A DNA stretch of 64,000 nucleotides from Archangium violaceum Cb vi76 (GTDB lineage Bacteria > Myxococcota > Myxococcia > Myxococcales > Myxococcaceae), in assembly GCF_000733295.1 (NCBI RefSeq), contig NZ_JPMI01000213.1:24423-88422 (forward strand), in the 5' to 3' direction. Positions 16,655 through 24,652 of the stretch are shown one piece after another. The notes under the pieces are model-generated. The model was given only the letters and a program-made list of their open reading frames with translations, did not search any database and was not told the origin of the DNA. Position numbers and translations under genes: made by a program. Positions within the stretch are counted from its first letter, which is position 1. Every line of letters starts with the position of its first letter.

Positions 16655-17781
16655 GTGCCGCCCTCTGCGACGTCGCCGTCCTCGGAGGCGGGCCCGCTGG
16701 CGCGGGAGTGGCGCTCGCCCTGCGCGCCCAGACGCATCTGTCCGTCACGCTGGTGGAGCGCACGGTCCATGATGCGCCGCGTATTGGCGAGACGCTGCCG
16801 CCGGACGCACGGCTGCCCCTGGTGAGGCTGGGGGTGTGGGACGGCTTCATGCGCGATGGGCACCTGCCCTCGCGCGGCACGGCGTCCTGCTGGGGCTCCT
16901 CCCTGGTGGGGTATCACGACACGCTGATGTCACCCTGGGGCTCGGCCTGGCATCTGGACCGGGCCCGCTTCGACGCGAGCCTGTGCGCCCAGGTCGCGGA
17001 GCGGGGCGGCACCGTCCGCACCGCCACCACGCTGACCGCTTGCGAGGAATTGGGCGCGGAGGGGTACCGGCTGCACCTGACACACCCCACGGAGGGCACC
17101 TCCACGCTGGGGGCGCGTTTCGTGGTGGACGCGACCGGTTGGAAGGCGGCCTTCGCCATGGCCCAGGGCGCGCGGCGGTGGGTGGTGGACCGCTGCTTCG
17201 CCCTGTACGGAGACTTCCGCCTGCGGGCGGGCATGGCCTTCAGCACGCAGGCGCTGGTGGAAGCATGCCCGGAGGGCTGGTGGTACTCCGCGCTGCTGCC
17301 CGGCGGCCGCGTCGTGGTCGCGCTGGTGGGGGACGGGGACTCTCTGCGGGGCGTGCACCCGCGTGCCCCGGAGGAGTGGTTGTCATTGCTGGCGCGCACC
17401 CGCGCCACCCGCGAGCGGCTGGAGGCGTGTGACTTCACCGGAGAGCCGCTGCGGGCAGTGCCGGCGCCCGTGAGCCTGCTGGATCGGCCTCACGGGGAGC
17501 GCTGGCTGGCGGTGGGCGATGCGGCGTGCACGTATGATCCGCTGTCGTCCCAGGGGATCTCCAAGGCGCTCGGCTCCGCGCTGCTGGCGGCCGAGGCACT
17601 TCAGCGGCAACTGCGGGGCCGCCCGAACGCGCTCGACGCCTACGCGGCCCAGGTACACCAGGGCTTCGCCGGGCACCTGCGGACACGGGACCACTACTAC
17701 CGCCAGGAGCGGCGGTGGCCCGACGCCCCCTTCTGGCGCAACCGGCGTGAGGCCCTGGCCTCGAGCGCCCTGGCCGCGTGA
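16651..17781 (+). CDS. lodB: LodB-like FAD-dependent maturase
   Basis: 376 residues, a flavoprotein of the geranylgeranyl reductase/tryptophan halogenase-like group. The FAD-binding motif G-x-G-x-x-G is VLGGGPAGAGVALAL at residues about 8-22, the active-site helix is RIGETLPPDARLPL, and the second FAD motif is GDAACTYDPLSSQGISKAL. LodB proteins are needed to build the CTQ cofactor in their LodA partner. The GTG start overlaps the lodA stop (GTGA), so the two are translationally coupled. This fits a dedicated modifying pair. Confidence 0.85.
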   Translation: MSAALCDVAVLGGGPAGAGVALALRAQTHLSVTLVERTVHDAPRIGETLPPDARLPLVRLGVWDGFMRDGHLPSRGTASCWGSSLVGYHDTLMSPWGSAWHLDRARFDASLCAQVAERGGTVRTATTLTACEELGAEGYRLHLTHPTEGTSTLGARFVVDATGWKAAFAMAQGARRWVVDRCFALYGDFRLRAGMAFSTQALVEACPEGWWYSALLPGGRVVVALVGDGDSLRGVHPRAPEEWLSLLARTRATRERLEACDFTGEPLRAVPAPVSLLDRPHGERWLAVGDAACTYDPLSSQGISKALGSALLAAEALQRQLRGRPNALDAYAAQVHQGFAGHLRTRDHYYRQERRWPDAPFWRNRREALASSALAA

Positions 17782-17814
17782 CGGCCGCCTCTTCACCTCA
17801 ACTGGAATGGATCC

Positions 17815-20800
17815 ATGAAGACAAGTCAGCAACGATATCTCCTGCTCGCGCTGGGAGGCGTGAGCGCCCTGACGGTGGCGGTGGCCCTGGTGGGGCAGGG
17901 GAGGAAGGACTCTCCGGCATCGGGCTCCAGCCCGCCGCCCGTCGTCAGCCAGGCCGTGGGCTCGTCGCTCGCGGTCAAGGTCACCTCGGCTCCCACGCCG
18001 GGGACCGTACCGCCGCCCTATCCCGTCTTTCCCCATGGCAACAAGCTGACCCAACCGCTGGCGGAGAACGACCCCCAGGCCCAGAAGTTCCTCGACTTCT
18101 ATGCCAGACAGGGCGGCGTCGGCTTCCCATCCCTGACCCGGGGATCGCTCACCGCGCTGCCCGACCGGACCCTGGACATCGCGCACAACGGATTGAACCT
18201 GGGCAGCCAGCGGTTCAACTCGTCGCTGGTGTGCCAGTCCTGTCATGACGCGGACTGGCTGGCCAACAGCGACATCACGCCGCCTGACGACGCCCCGTCC
18301 ACCTACAAGGCCCTGCCCACCATGGCCTTCTGGCAGATGCCCACCGTGGATAAGTTCTGGGACGACAACACGCCGCCATCCTTCCTGGATCCCCAAGCGG
18401 CCCTGCCGCTCGCGGCGAACTGGTCTCCCTTCGGCGACTGGAGCGCGTCCGTGAAGGCCCTGGCGGGTCGCGATCCCATCTTCCTCGCGCAGGTGGAGAC
18501 CACGCGGAGCCTGTCGCCCCACCAGCCCGACTCGGTGGACAACCTCTGTCTGCGCTGCCACTCCCCCCTGGCCCAGCGCCAGGCGGCGAGCTCGCACCGG
18601 CCCTTCACTCACGACCTGTTGTACGCGACGCCAGAGAATTCCAAGGAGGACCCGCAGAAGGCGGTGCTGGGCGCGCTGGGGCGCGACGGCATCTCATGCA
18701 GCGCGTGTCACTCCGTGGCGCCCGACGGCGGGCAGCCCTGGAACGGCACCGATTACGCGGCCTTCTACGGCACCACGAGCGGCACCCTCTTTGGCGACAA
18801 TCTGACGGCCCGCCTCAAGACGCGGGCGGATACCGTCCAGCCACCGCCGTTCCCCTTCACGTCGTCCATGAACCTGCACCCGGGCACCATCGTGGGCCCG
18901 GACAAGCACCTCAACACGCAGCCCATGGCCGCCGCGGGCCTCAGCCTGGAGACGGCCGCCACCGTGGGCGGGCACAGCTACCTGCGCGACTCCCTGGTGT
19001 GCGGCTCGTGCCATGTCGTCATCCTGCCCAGGGTGCCCACCAATTACCGGGCCTCGATGCCCATCGCGGAGGCGGAAGCCCACGGCGCCTACGAGCGCCC
19101 CGCGAGCTGCCCGCCCGGCCAGACGACCTTCAGCGGCTCCGCCGACTTCCTGTCCGACCCCTGTGTGGAGCTGGCCTATGAACAGACCACCTATTTCGAG
19201 TGGCTCAACAGCGGCTATGCCCCCTCCACGGCCACCTGCATGACGTGCCACATGCAGATCACCGCGCCGGATTCGCCCTATGACGGCAGCATGAAGGTGG
19301 CGCAGCAGAACGATGCCCTGGCGGCCTTCTACCGGGACAACACGTCCCTGCCACCCCGGCAGTACAACCGTCACACGCTGCTGGGCATCAACCTGTTCGT
19401 CCACGAGATGTTCCAGCAGTTCCCTGACGTGCTGGGCCTGGACTTCTACGCCCAGCAGGACTCGCGCGTGCCGCCGTACCTCCAGAGCCCGGAGATCCGC
19501 GAGCGCACCCCCAACCTCGTCACCAACCCCGGCGCGGAGGACGGGCCGAGCGCGGATCTGAAGGCCGACGGATGGACGCCGGACCCGGGGCAGACGGTCA
19601 CGGTGGCGTCGCGGGCACAGGGACTGTCCCAGCAGACCATCAAGCCCAGCCATGGCGCGGAGTTCTTCCAGCTCAGCGGCGGCGCGACGTTGACCGTCGA
19701 CGTGTCCGCGTACCAGGGTCTCATCGACAAGGCGGCGGGCGCGGCGACCGTCCTGTGGGGCGCCACCACCTACTGCGATGGTGTCGTGCCCTGCGGCACG
19801 CTGGCGTTGCAGCGGAAGTCCGCCCAGGGGACCTGGACGGCCACGAGCGGCTCCATCCCCATGAATGCGACCCAGCAGCGCTGGCTCGGTGTGCAGGTGG
19901 CGAGCCCCACCCCGATTCCCGCCGGGACGAGCGCGCTGCGCCTGGCCTTCCAGCCCGGCCGCGAGCTGAAGGTGGACGACGTGTTCCTCGCGCTGAAGTT
20001 CCCGGATGGCTCGGTGGCGCCGCTGAAGGACGGGACTCGTGGCTACACCTTCGCGCAGAACCTGCTCAACGCCGAGCAGTCCATCCTGGACCTGGCGGTG
20101 AACACCGCGCAGGGCGTCTTCGATCCGACGCAGCCCGCGGTCCTGGTGTCCGTGGCCACGCCCACGGAGAGCGGCGGCATGCTGAGCGTGCCCGTCACCG
20201 TCACCAGCAACGTGGGACACAAGTTCCCCAGCGGCGCGGGCTTCCGCCGGGCGTTCCTCCAGTTCGAGGTGCTGGACGCGTCCGGCAAGGTGCTCTGGGC
20301 CTCCGGTCAGCCCAACGCGCTGGGCGTCATCTGCAATGGTGTGTGCAAGCCGGATGACAGCGCGCTGCTGGCGAGCGAGTTCACCACCGACCCGTCCAAG
20401 CTCCAGCCGAACCATCAGGTCATCACCCAGCAGGACCAGGCGCAGATCTACGAGCTGCGCGCGGTGGATGACTACAACCTCCTCACCAGCCTGGAGCTCC
20501 AGCAGTTCAGGGAGGTGAAGGACAACCGCCTGCTCCCCGAGGGGTGGGTCTCCCCGGCCCAGCGCAAGGCGGACGAGATGCTGCTCGGCCTGAGCCTCAA
20601 GCAGCTCGCGAGCCTCACCGAGCCGCTCAGCACCGTACTGGGGGCCAACGACACGAGCGTGTCCGGTGACCCGGATTTCAACACCTCGCCCGCGAAGGGC
20701 ACGGACCACATCACCTATCAGGTGAAGCTGTCCGAGGTGAGCGGGTGGAAGTCCATCCGGGTGCGGATGAACTACCAGACCATTCCGCCGTCCTACCTGA

Positions 20801-21006
20801 ACGCCCGCTTCCGGGACTCGCTGCGGGATGCCCAGGGCAAACCCAAGCAGCCGGGGCCCGCGATGCAGCGGCTCATCTACATGAGCAGCCACCTGAACAC
20901 GAAGACGTCGCTGACGTACAAGCCCCAGGGCCAGGGCGCGCAGCAGGTGGACTTCATGAACAACTGGTCCATGGTGTTGAGTGAAGCCACCGTGACGAAG
21001 AACTAG
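17815..21006 (+). CDS. Large exported pentaheme cytochrome c
   Basis: 1063 residues with an N-terminal signal or anchor (LLLALGGVSALTVAVALVG). Five C-x-x-C-H haem sites begin at C140 (CQSCH), C245 (CLRCH), C295 (CSACH), C396 (CGSCH) and C475 (CMTCH). The second half has no haem sites; it looks like beta-sandwich domains (NLVTNPGAEDGPSADLKADG resembles a carbohydrate-binding-type module), then a GHKFPSG block that is common in multihaem proteins. It starts 33 bp after lodB on the same strand and is probably in that operon. This would make it the electron acceptor of the CTQ enzyme or of its maturation. It is an unusual partner for a LodA-type enzyme. Confidence 0.82.
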   Translation: MKTSQQRYLLLALGGVSALTVAVALVGQGRKDSPASGSSPPPVVSQAVGSSLAVKVTSAPTPGTVPPPYPVFPHGNKLTQPLAENDPQAQKFLDFYARQGGVGFPSLTRGSLTALPDRTLDIAHNGLNLGSQRFNSSLVCQSCHDADWLANSDITPPDDAPSTYKALPTMAFWQMPTVDKFWDDNTPPSFLDPQAALPLAANWSPFGDWSASVKALAGRDPIFLAQVETTRSLSPHQPDSVDNLCLRCHSPLAQRQAASSHRPFTHDLLYATPENSKEDPQKAVLGALGRDGISCSACHSVAPDGGQPWNGTDYAAFYGTTSGTLFGDNLTARLKTRADTVQPPPFPFTSSMNLHPGTIVGPDKHLNTQPMAAAGLSLETAATVGGHSYLRDSLVCGSCHVVILPRVPTNYRASMPIAEAEAHGAYERPASCPPGQTTFSGSADFLSDPCVELAYEQTTYFEWLNSGYAPSTATCMTCHMQITAPDSPYDGSMKVAQQNDALAAFYRDNTSLPPRQYNRHTLLGINLFVHEMFQQFPDVLGLDFYAQQDSRVPPYLQSPEIRERTPNLVTNPGAEDGPSADLKADGWTPDPGQTVTVASRAQGLSQQTIKPSHGAEFFQLSGGATLTVDVSAYQGLIDKAAGAATVLWGATTYCDGVVPCGTLALQRKSAQGTWTATSGSIPMNATQQRWLGVQVASPTPIPAGTSALRLAFQPGRELKVDDVFLALKFPDGSVAPLKDGTRGYTFAQNLLNAEQSILDLAVNTAQGVFDPTQPAVLVSVATPTESGGMLSVPVTVTSNVGHKFPSGAGFRRAFLQFEVLDASGKVLWASGQPNALGVICNGVCKPDDSALLASEFTTDPSKLQPNHQVITQQDQAQIYELRAVDDYNLLTSLELQQFREVKDNRLLPEGWVSPAQRKADEMLLGLSLKQLASLTEPLSTVLGANDTSVSGDPDFNTSPAKGTDHITYQVKLSEVSGWKSIRVRMNYQTIPPSYLNARFRDSLRDAQGKPKQPGPAMQRLIYMSSHLNTKTSLTYKPQGQGAQQVDFMNNWSMVLSEATVTKN

Positions 21007-21030
21007 GCACGCGGGACGGGTTGGAGCCTG

Positions 21031-21073
21031 GCGGCCATCGGGAGTGGGCAACGCGCCCGCCCCCGGTGGCCGC
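21031..21073. terminator. Terminator hairpin after the cytochrome gene (first of two)
   Basis: GCGGCCATCGGG (21031-21042) pairs with CCCGGTGGCCGC (21062-21073) with one G-T mismatch, and the loop contains a further GGGC/GCCC pair. It starts 24 bp after the cytochrome stop. Confidence 0.6.
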
Positions 21074-21124
21074 TTCGTCGTGTCATGGGAGCCCCGCGGC
21101 GCGGGCGGGCCGCGGGCATGAGAA

Positions 21125-21170
21125 AAGCGGCCATCGGTGACGGTCGGACAACCCGTCCCGATGGCCGCTT
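21125..21170. terminator. Strong bidirectional terminator (second of two)
   Basis: A perfect 13-bp stem, AAGCGGCCATCGG/CCGATGGCCGCTT, encloses a further GACGG/CCGTC stem. It lies between the convergent cytochrome and beta-sandwich-type genes. A-rich sequence on the left gives a U-tract for the minus-strand transcript. Its stem sequence repeats that of the first hairpin. Confidence 0.75.
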
Positions 21171-21190
21171 CGAGATGCCGCGCGGGTGGC

Positions 21191-22189
21191 TCAGCGGCCC
21201 ACGGTGACGTGTGAGCCGAGCACGATGCCGCGCTTGCCGCGCATCATCAGTGCGAGCTCCGGCGGCGCACCGAGCCGCTCGGGCGTGTGGAGCCGCTGGA
21301 AGAACCGGCTGCTGTCGTCGACGTAGTGCATGACCTTGAGCTTGATCTGGAATCCCGGCGGGGGCCTGGTGCCATTGGCCCAGTACGAGTAGATGATGTT
21401 CGTCTCGTAGTTGGCGGGAACGTCGCAGGTGACGGACGTGTTCCAGCTTCCCTCGTTGTCCGGCACGGTCGTCTTCTCCAGGACGATGTGCTTGCCGCCG
21501 GTGACGGGCGTGCCGGAGGAGAAGGCGACGCTGGCGCCGCCCGGGACGTTGGTGCACTCGAGCTGGAACACCATACGTCCGGCATCCTGGCCCTGGGCGT
21601 AGGCCACCGACGTGTCGAAGGTGGGCGCGTTGACGTCCGTGAGGCTGACGTTGCGCCAGCCGAAGCCCGGGTGGTTGAGGATGAAGTCGGTCATGTCACT
21701 GTAGCTGCCCACCACGGGGATCTCGTTCGGGTGCTCTTTGGTGGAGACCCGGGAGATGAGGCAGTAGTGGTCGTTGCTGATGGCGGACGGCTCCCAGACG
21801 AACGGGTTGTCCGTCACGGCGATGTCGCCTGTCTTGCTGGCCTGGACGTAGACCCCGGTCTGCTGATCGCTGGTCTTGAGCTGGTTGTTCTGCCACTTGT
21901 TGGGATAGAGCACCAGGCTGGCCGGCGTGTAGTACAGCGACACCGTCCCGCCCTCCGCGCCTTGGGCGAGGTTCTTCATGCGCAGGTAGATGTAGTTCGG
22001 GCCGCCCGTCACCAGATTCTGTCCCACGTCCTGGTCGTAGTTGCTGGCGAAGTGGGCCTGCGGATTGGAGACGGGGTAGATGCCGGAGGGGATGATGTCC
22101 GGCGACTCGTAGGCCAGCGGAGGCGACGGAACCTCCCCGTGGTCCTTCAGGTTGGTGCGGAAGAACAAGTCGTCATACTGGGTGGCCAT
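21191..22189 (-). CDS. Unknown beta-rich protein, sigma54/TGACRYGTCA controlled
   Basis: 332 residues. No enzyme motif. The central part (GGPNYIYLRMKNLAQGAEGG, then VSLYYTPASLVLYPNKW) is of a type seen in beta-sandwich adhesion or structural modules that read N-Y-V-Y-V-R-V-x-N. The end (GFQIKLKVMHY and ALMMRGKRGIVLGSHVTV) is also beta-rich. There is no signal peptide. The start at 22189 has GGAG 7 nt upstream; the frame extends to 22219 without a better site. The promoter shares its twin sites with lodA and the ferritin-like gene, so it probably works with the LodA system, perhaps as a scaffold or surface component (inference). Confidence 0.7.
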   Translation of the reverse strand: MATQYDDLFFRTNLKDHGEVPSPPLAYESPDIIPSGIYPVSNPQAHFASNYDQDVGQNLVTGGPNYIYLRMKNLAQGAEGGTVSLYYTPASLVLYPNKWQNNQLKTSDQQTGVYVQASKTGDIAVTDNPFVWEPSAISNDHYCLISRVSTKEHPNEIPVVGSYSDMTDFILNHPGFGWRNVSLTDVNAPTFDTSVAYAQGQDAGRMVFQLECTNVPGGASVAFSSGTPVTGGKHIVLEKTTVPDNEGSWNTSVTCDVPANYETNIIYSYWANGTRPPPGFQIKLKVMHYVDDSSRFFQRLHTPERLGAPPELALMMRGKRGIVLGSHVTVGR

Positions 22190-22259
22190 GAGCGCTCTCC
22201 TGGTGGATGGGAATGACATCCGCGAGCGAATGGATTCCGCGCGGACTCAGGGCCTTCAA

Positions 22260-22275
22260 TGCATCCACCAGGCCA
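22260..22275 (-). promoter_or_regulatory. Sigma54-type promoter of the beta-rich gene
   Basis: Read on the minus strand, TGGCCTGGTGGATGCA has GG and GC 10 nt apart, TGGC in the -24 and TGCA in the -12 element. It lies 71 bp upstream of the start codon and 59 bp downstream of the twin TGACRYGTCA sites. Confidence 0.65.
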
Positions 22276-22333
22276 ATGACCTGCACGCCCAACCGGGCGA
22301 GAAGCATGGGACGTCCCCACGCTACGGCCTCGC

Positions 22334-22364
22334 TGACACGTCAGGACCGGACGTTGACGCGTCA
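22334..22364. promoter_or_regulatory. Twin TGACRYGTCA enhancer-like sites (copy 3 of 3)
   Basis: TGACACGTCA (22334-22343; TGACGTGTCA on the minus strand) and TGACGCGTCA (22355-22364) start 21 bp apart. They serve the minus-strand gene at 22189. Compared with the other two promoters the pair is about 23 bp, or two helical turns, closer to the -24 element, so it should face the same side of the DNA. Confidence 0.7.
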
Positions 22365-22387
22365 AGCCTCCCCGGGTTGTCGGGGGC

Positions 22388-23737
22388 TCAGCTCATCTCG
22401 GCGCGGACGCCCTCGAGCATGCCGGCCTCGGCCTCGCGGTAGACGGAGCCCGGCTCCAACACGGGCTGCCCCGGGGCGACGAGCGACTGGATGGCCCCCT
22501 CGAAGGGGGCGCCGGGGAAGTGTGTGCGCACCCAGCCGCTGCCCGGTTGGCGCAGGTCGGCCTCGGGGACCCAGGCACTCGTGCCCGTCCACGAGTCGTG
22601 GATGAGGAGCTCCCTCCCGGACTCACCGTCCCGCATGGCCGTGGCGCTCATCCAGTGGCCGGCGAGGCCGATGGCCACGGGCTTGCCCTCGGCGAGCTGC
22701 GTGGTGAGCGCGTCCACCGCCTGGCTCCGGTTGTGGGGTTGGATCTCCGTGGCCTCGCCGCCGAAGCGCTCGCTCACCTGGCGCTTCATCATGTACGTGC
22801 CCCAGCCCTGCGTGGTGCCGCCCGGCCGCGTGCCGAGCGTGAAGCGGTTCTCCGGATCCGAGCGGAGCACCGCGCCCTCGTACTCCGCGCGCTCCTGGGG
22901 GGACATGGCCGCGAGTTGGGCCGCGCGCTCCGGGTCCACCGCGGCCTCCATGGACATGAGGGCGTTGGCGCCGCAGGTGTTGTTCCACGCCTGGGGTGCA
23001 TTGCCCGCGGGGTTGGTGGCCCCTTGCGTGCTGGTGGGCCTGGCTTCCGGGCTCCCCGGCCAGGTTCCCTCCGCGAAGGCCAGCTCGGGCGTGGTGTGTC
23101 CGATATAGGGGCCGGACTCCTCGGAGAGCTGGCCGATGGACGAGAGGTGCACGCCCGGGGCGCCGGGGTAGCCGGAGGTGATGACCTCGGGGGTGCCATC
23201 CGCCGCCGTGTTGCCGGTGGCGATGCAGATGTGTCCATCCATGTCGTTCTTCTCGTCGGCTCCGAAGAAGACGATGTCGCCCGCGCGCAACGGAATGCCC
23301 GAGTCCGGCGGCACTATCTTCCCGTTCGCCTCGAGACCGTTGAAAGCGCCAATGGCGTTGTTGGTGCCACTGGCGAAGTTGATCTCGGGAGAGCGCGCGG
23401 CGGTCTGGTGGATGGCGTACGCACCCTTCACGAAGTCGAGGCACTGCTCGTCGTAGCCGGTATTGCCCAGTCGTTCGTTGGCCCAACCGAGGGCCGTGGC
23501 CGGGCTTCCATCACGCACCACCGGGCCCTGCACCGGGGCGGGCGTGCCTCCGCTGAGGTCCACCAGCGGGGCGGCGTTGCTGGCCGCCTCGAAGACGCTC
23601 TGGGCCGTGCTCGCGGCATTCTGGGCCGCGGACGTCACCTGGTCGCTCACCGTCTTCGCTATCTCCTTGGCGGTGTTGACCACCTGGGTGGCCGTCTGGA
23701 AGAGAGAGGAAACACCGGGGCGGATGGTACCGGACAT
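22388..23737 (-). CDS. Double cysteine-peptidase-like protein (CHAP/NlpC-like plus C39-like)
   Basis: 449 residues with two papain-like domains. The first (about 80-215) resembles NlpC/P60 or CHAP cell-wall hydrolases, with Cys99 in YDEQCLDFVKGAY and His169 in DMDGHICIATG. The second (about 250-400) is C39/papain-like, with Cys255 in NNTCGANAL, His361 in GHWMSATA and Asp381 in LLIHDSW. The N-terminus (1-60) is an amphipathic Ala/Thr/Val-rich helix, not a Sec signal. The ATG at 23737 has AGGAGG 6 nt upstream. Peptidoglycan attack plus proteolysis would suit an antibacterial effector or autolysin. The export route is unknown. Confidence 0.72.
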   Translation of the reverse strand: MSGTIRPGVSSLFQTATQVVNTAKEIAKTVSDQVTSAAQNAASTAQSVFEAASNAAPLVDLSGGTPAPVQGPVVRDGSPATALGWANERLGNTGYDEQCLDFVKGAYAIHQTAARSPEINFASGTNNAIGAFNGLEANGKIVPPDSGIPLRAGDIVFFGADEKNDMDGHICIATGNTAADGTPEVITSGYPGAPGVHLSSIGQLSEESGPYIGHTTPELAFAEGTWPGSPEARPTSTQGATNPAGNAPQAWNNTCGANALMSMEAAVDPERAAQLAAMSPQERAEYEGAVLRSDPENRFTLGTRPGGTTQGWGTYMMKRQVSERFGGEATEIQPHNRSQAVDALTTQLAEGKPVAIGLAGHWMSATAMRDGESGRELLIHDSWTGTSAWVPEADLRQPGSGWVRTHFPGAPFEGAIQSLVAPGQPVLEPGSVYREAEAGMLEGVRAEMS

Positions 23738-23878
23738 GCGGAGCCTCCTGGAGCGTGGGCACTGTCCTCCATCATGCCACGTTTTCCTGACTGCCCCCAC
23801 GGCCCGCTGCGCGCGTGGCGGTCAGGGGTGCTCCGGCGGGGCGGTGTTGCTTCCCGCCCCACCGCGACCAACCAGACT

Positions 23879-24015
23879 TCAGGGACCTTGCACCCGCACG
23901 GGTGTCAGGCGGCTGCTCGTGGTGCCATCTCCCAGTTCGCCGGAGGAATTCTGGCCCCAGGCCCACAGCGGGCCGTTCGAGCGCACCACCAGCGAGTGCA
24001 GGCAGCGGCTTGACC
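23879..24015 (-). pseudogene. C-terminal remnant of an RCC1-repeat protein
   Basis: In a 303-bp gap, the minus strand reads CLHSLVVRSNGPLWAWGQNS, then SGELGDGTTSSRLTPVRV and a stop. This is one complete RCC1 (chromosome-condensation regulator-like) propeller blade. Upstream the frame loses the pattern. Myxobacteria often carry secreted multi-blade RCC1 lipoproteins, and this is the end of a lost one. The rest of the gap shows nothing else. Confidence 0.7.
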
Positions 24016-24040
24016 GCCGCCAAAAACTGCGAAACTCGAA

Positions 24041-24646
24041 CTAAGGGCGCTGGACGAAGCAGCGGCCCTCGGCCCGGCGCGTGAGATCCTCGGCCACCGT
24101 GCGCAGCAGGCCCCGTGTCAGCGCCGAGCGCTGTGCCTCCGTCTTCTCCCCCTGCGTGAGCCACTGCGCCACCTTCCCCAGGCTCGCCGCCGTCACCACC
24201 TGTAGCCGGACTCCCACCTCAACTTCGAAGCTGGCATCGGCCTCCGGCTCTTCCTCCAGCGTCCACGCCACCCGCTCCAGCTCCAGCGTCCCCACGCCCG
24301 CCAGCGGCCTGCCGTCCAGCACCCAGCGGCCCTCCTTCGCCGAGTACGCCAGCACCTGTGTCAGCCTCGCCGCGTCCATCCGCTCGGAGAACCACAGCGG
24401 CCGGCGCCGCAGCAGCGTCAGCTCCAACTCCAGACGCCCCGCCAGCCCCAGCCGCATCAACCGCTCCAGCTCGGGCGCCACCAGCGCGAGCGCCTCGGGC
24501 CGTACCGTCACGCGCCGCCCCGCCCGCGCCGCCGAGCACGTCACTTTCGGCGCCTCCTCGCCCCGGGCCGTGGGCGCGAGCAGACCCAGCGCGGCCACCA
24601 GCGCCACGCCGGGTCTTCTCCGTCTGCTCGTGCCAGTTGACCGCAT
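24041..24646 (-). CDS. Exported hypothetical protein, possibly DUF4390-like
   Basis: 201 residues with a basic start (RSTGTSRRRR), a hydrophobic stretch (PGVALVAALGLLAPTARG) and a signal cleavage site near the ARGEE sequence. The mature part is beta-rich with alternating Leu/Arg strands (LAGRLELELTLLRRRPLWF). It ends with a helical region and one Cys. Size and pattern recall DUF4390 periplasmic proteins, from memory. It begins 6 bp after the stop of the Omp85-type gene, so the two are co-transcribed and it may assist that outer-membrane protein. Confidence 0.65.
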   Translation of the reverse strand: MRSTGTSRRRRPGVALVAALGLLAPTARGEEAPKVTCSAARAGRRVTVRPEALALVAPELERLMRLGLAGRLELELTLLRRRPLWFSERMDAARLTQVLAYSAKEGRWVLDGRPLAGVGTLELERVAWTLEEEPEADASFEVEVGVRLQVVTAASLGKVAQWLTQGEKTEAQRSALTRGLLRTVAEDLTRRAEGRCFVQRP

Positions 24647-24652
24647 GGTGTC

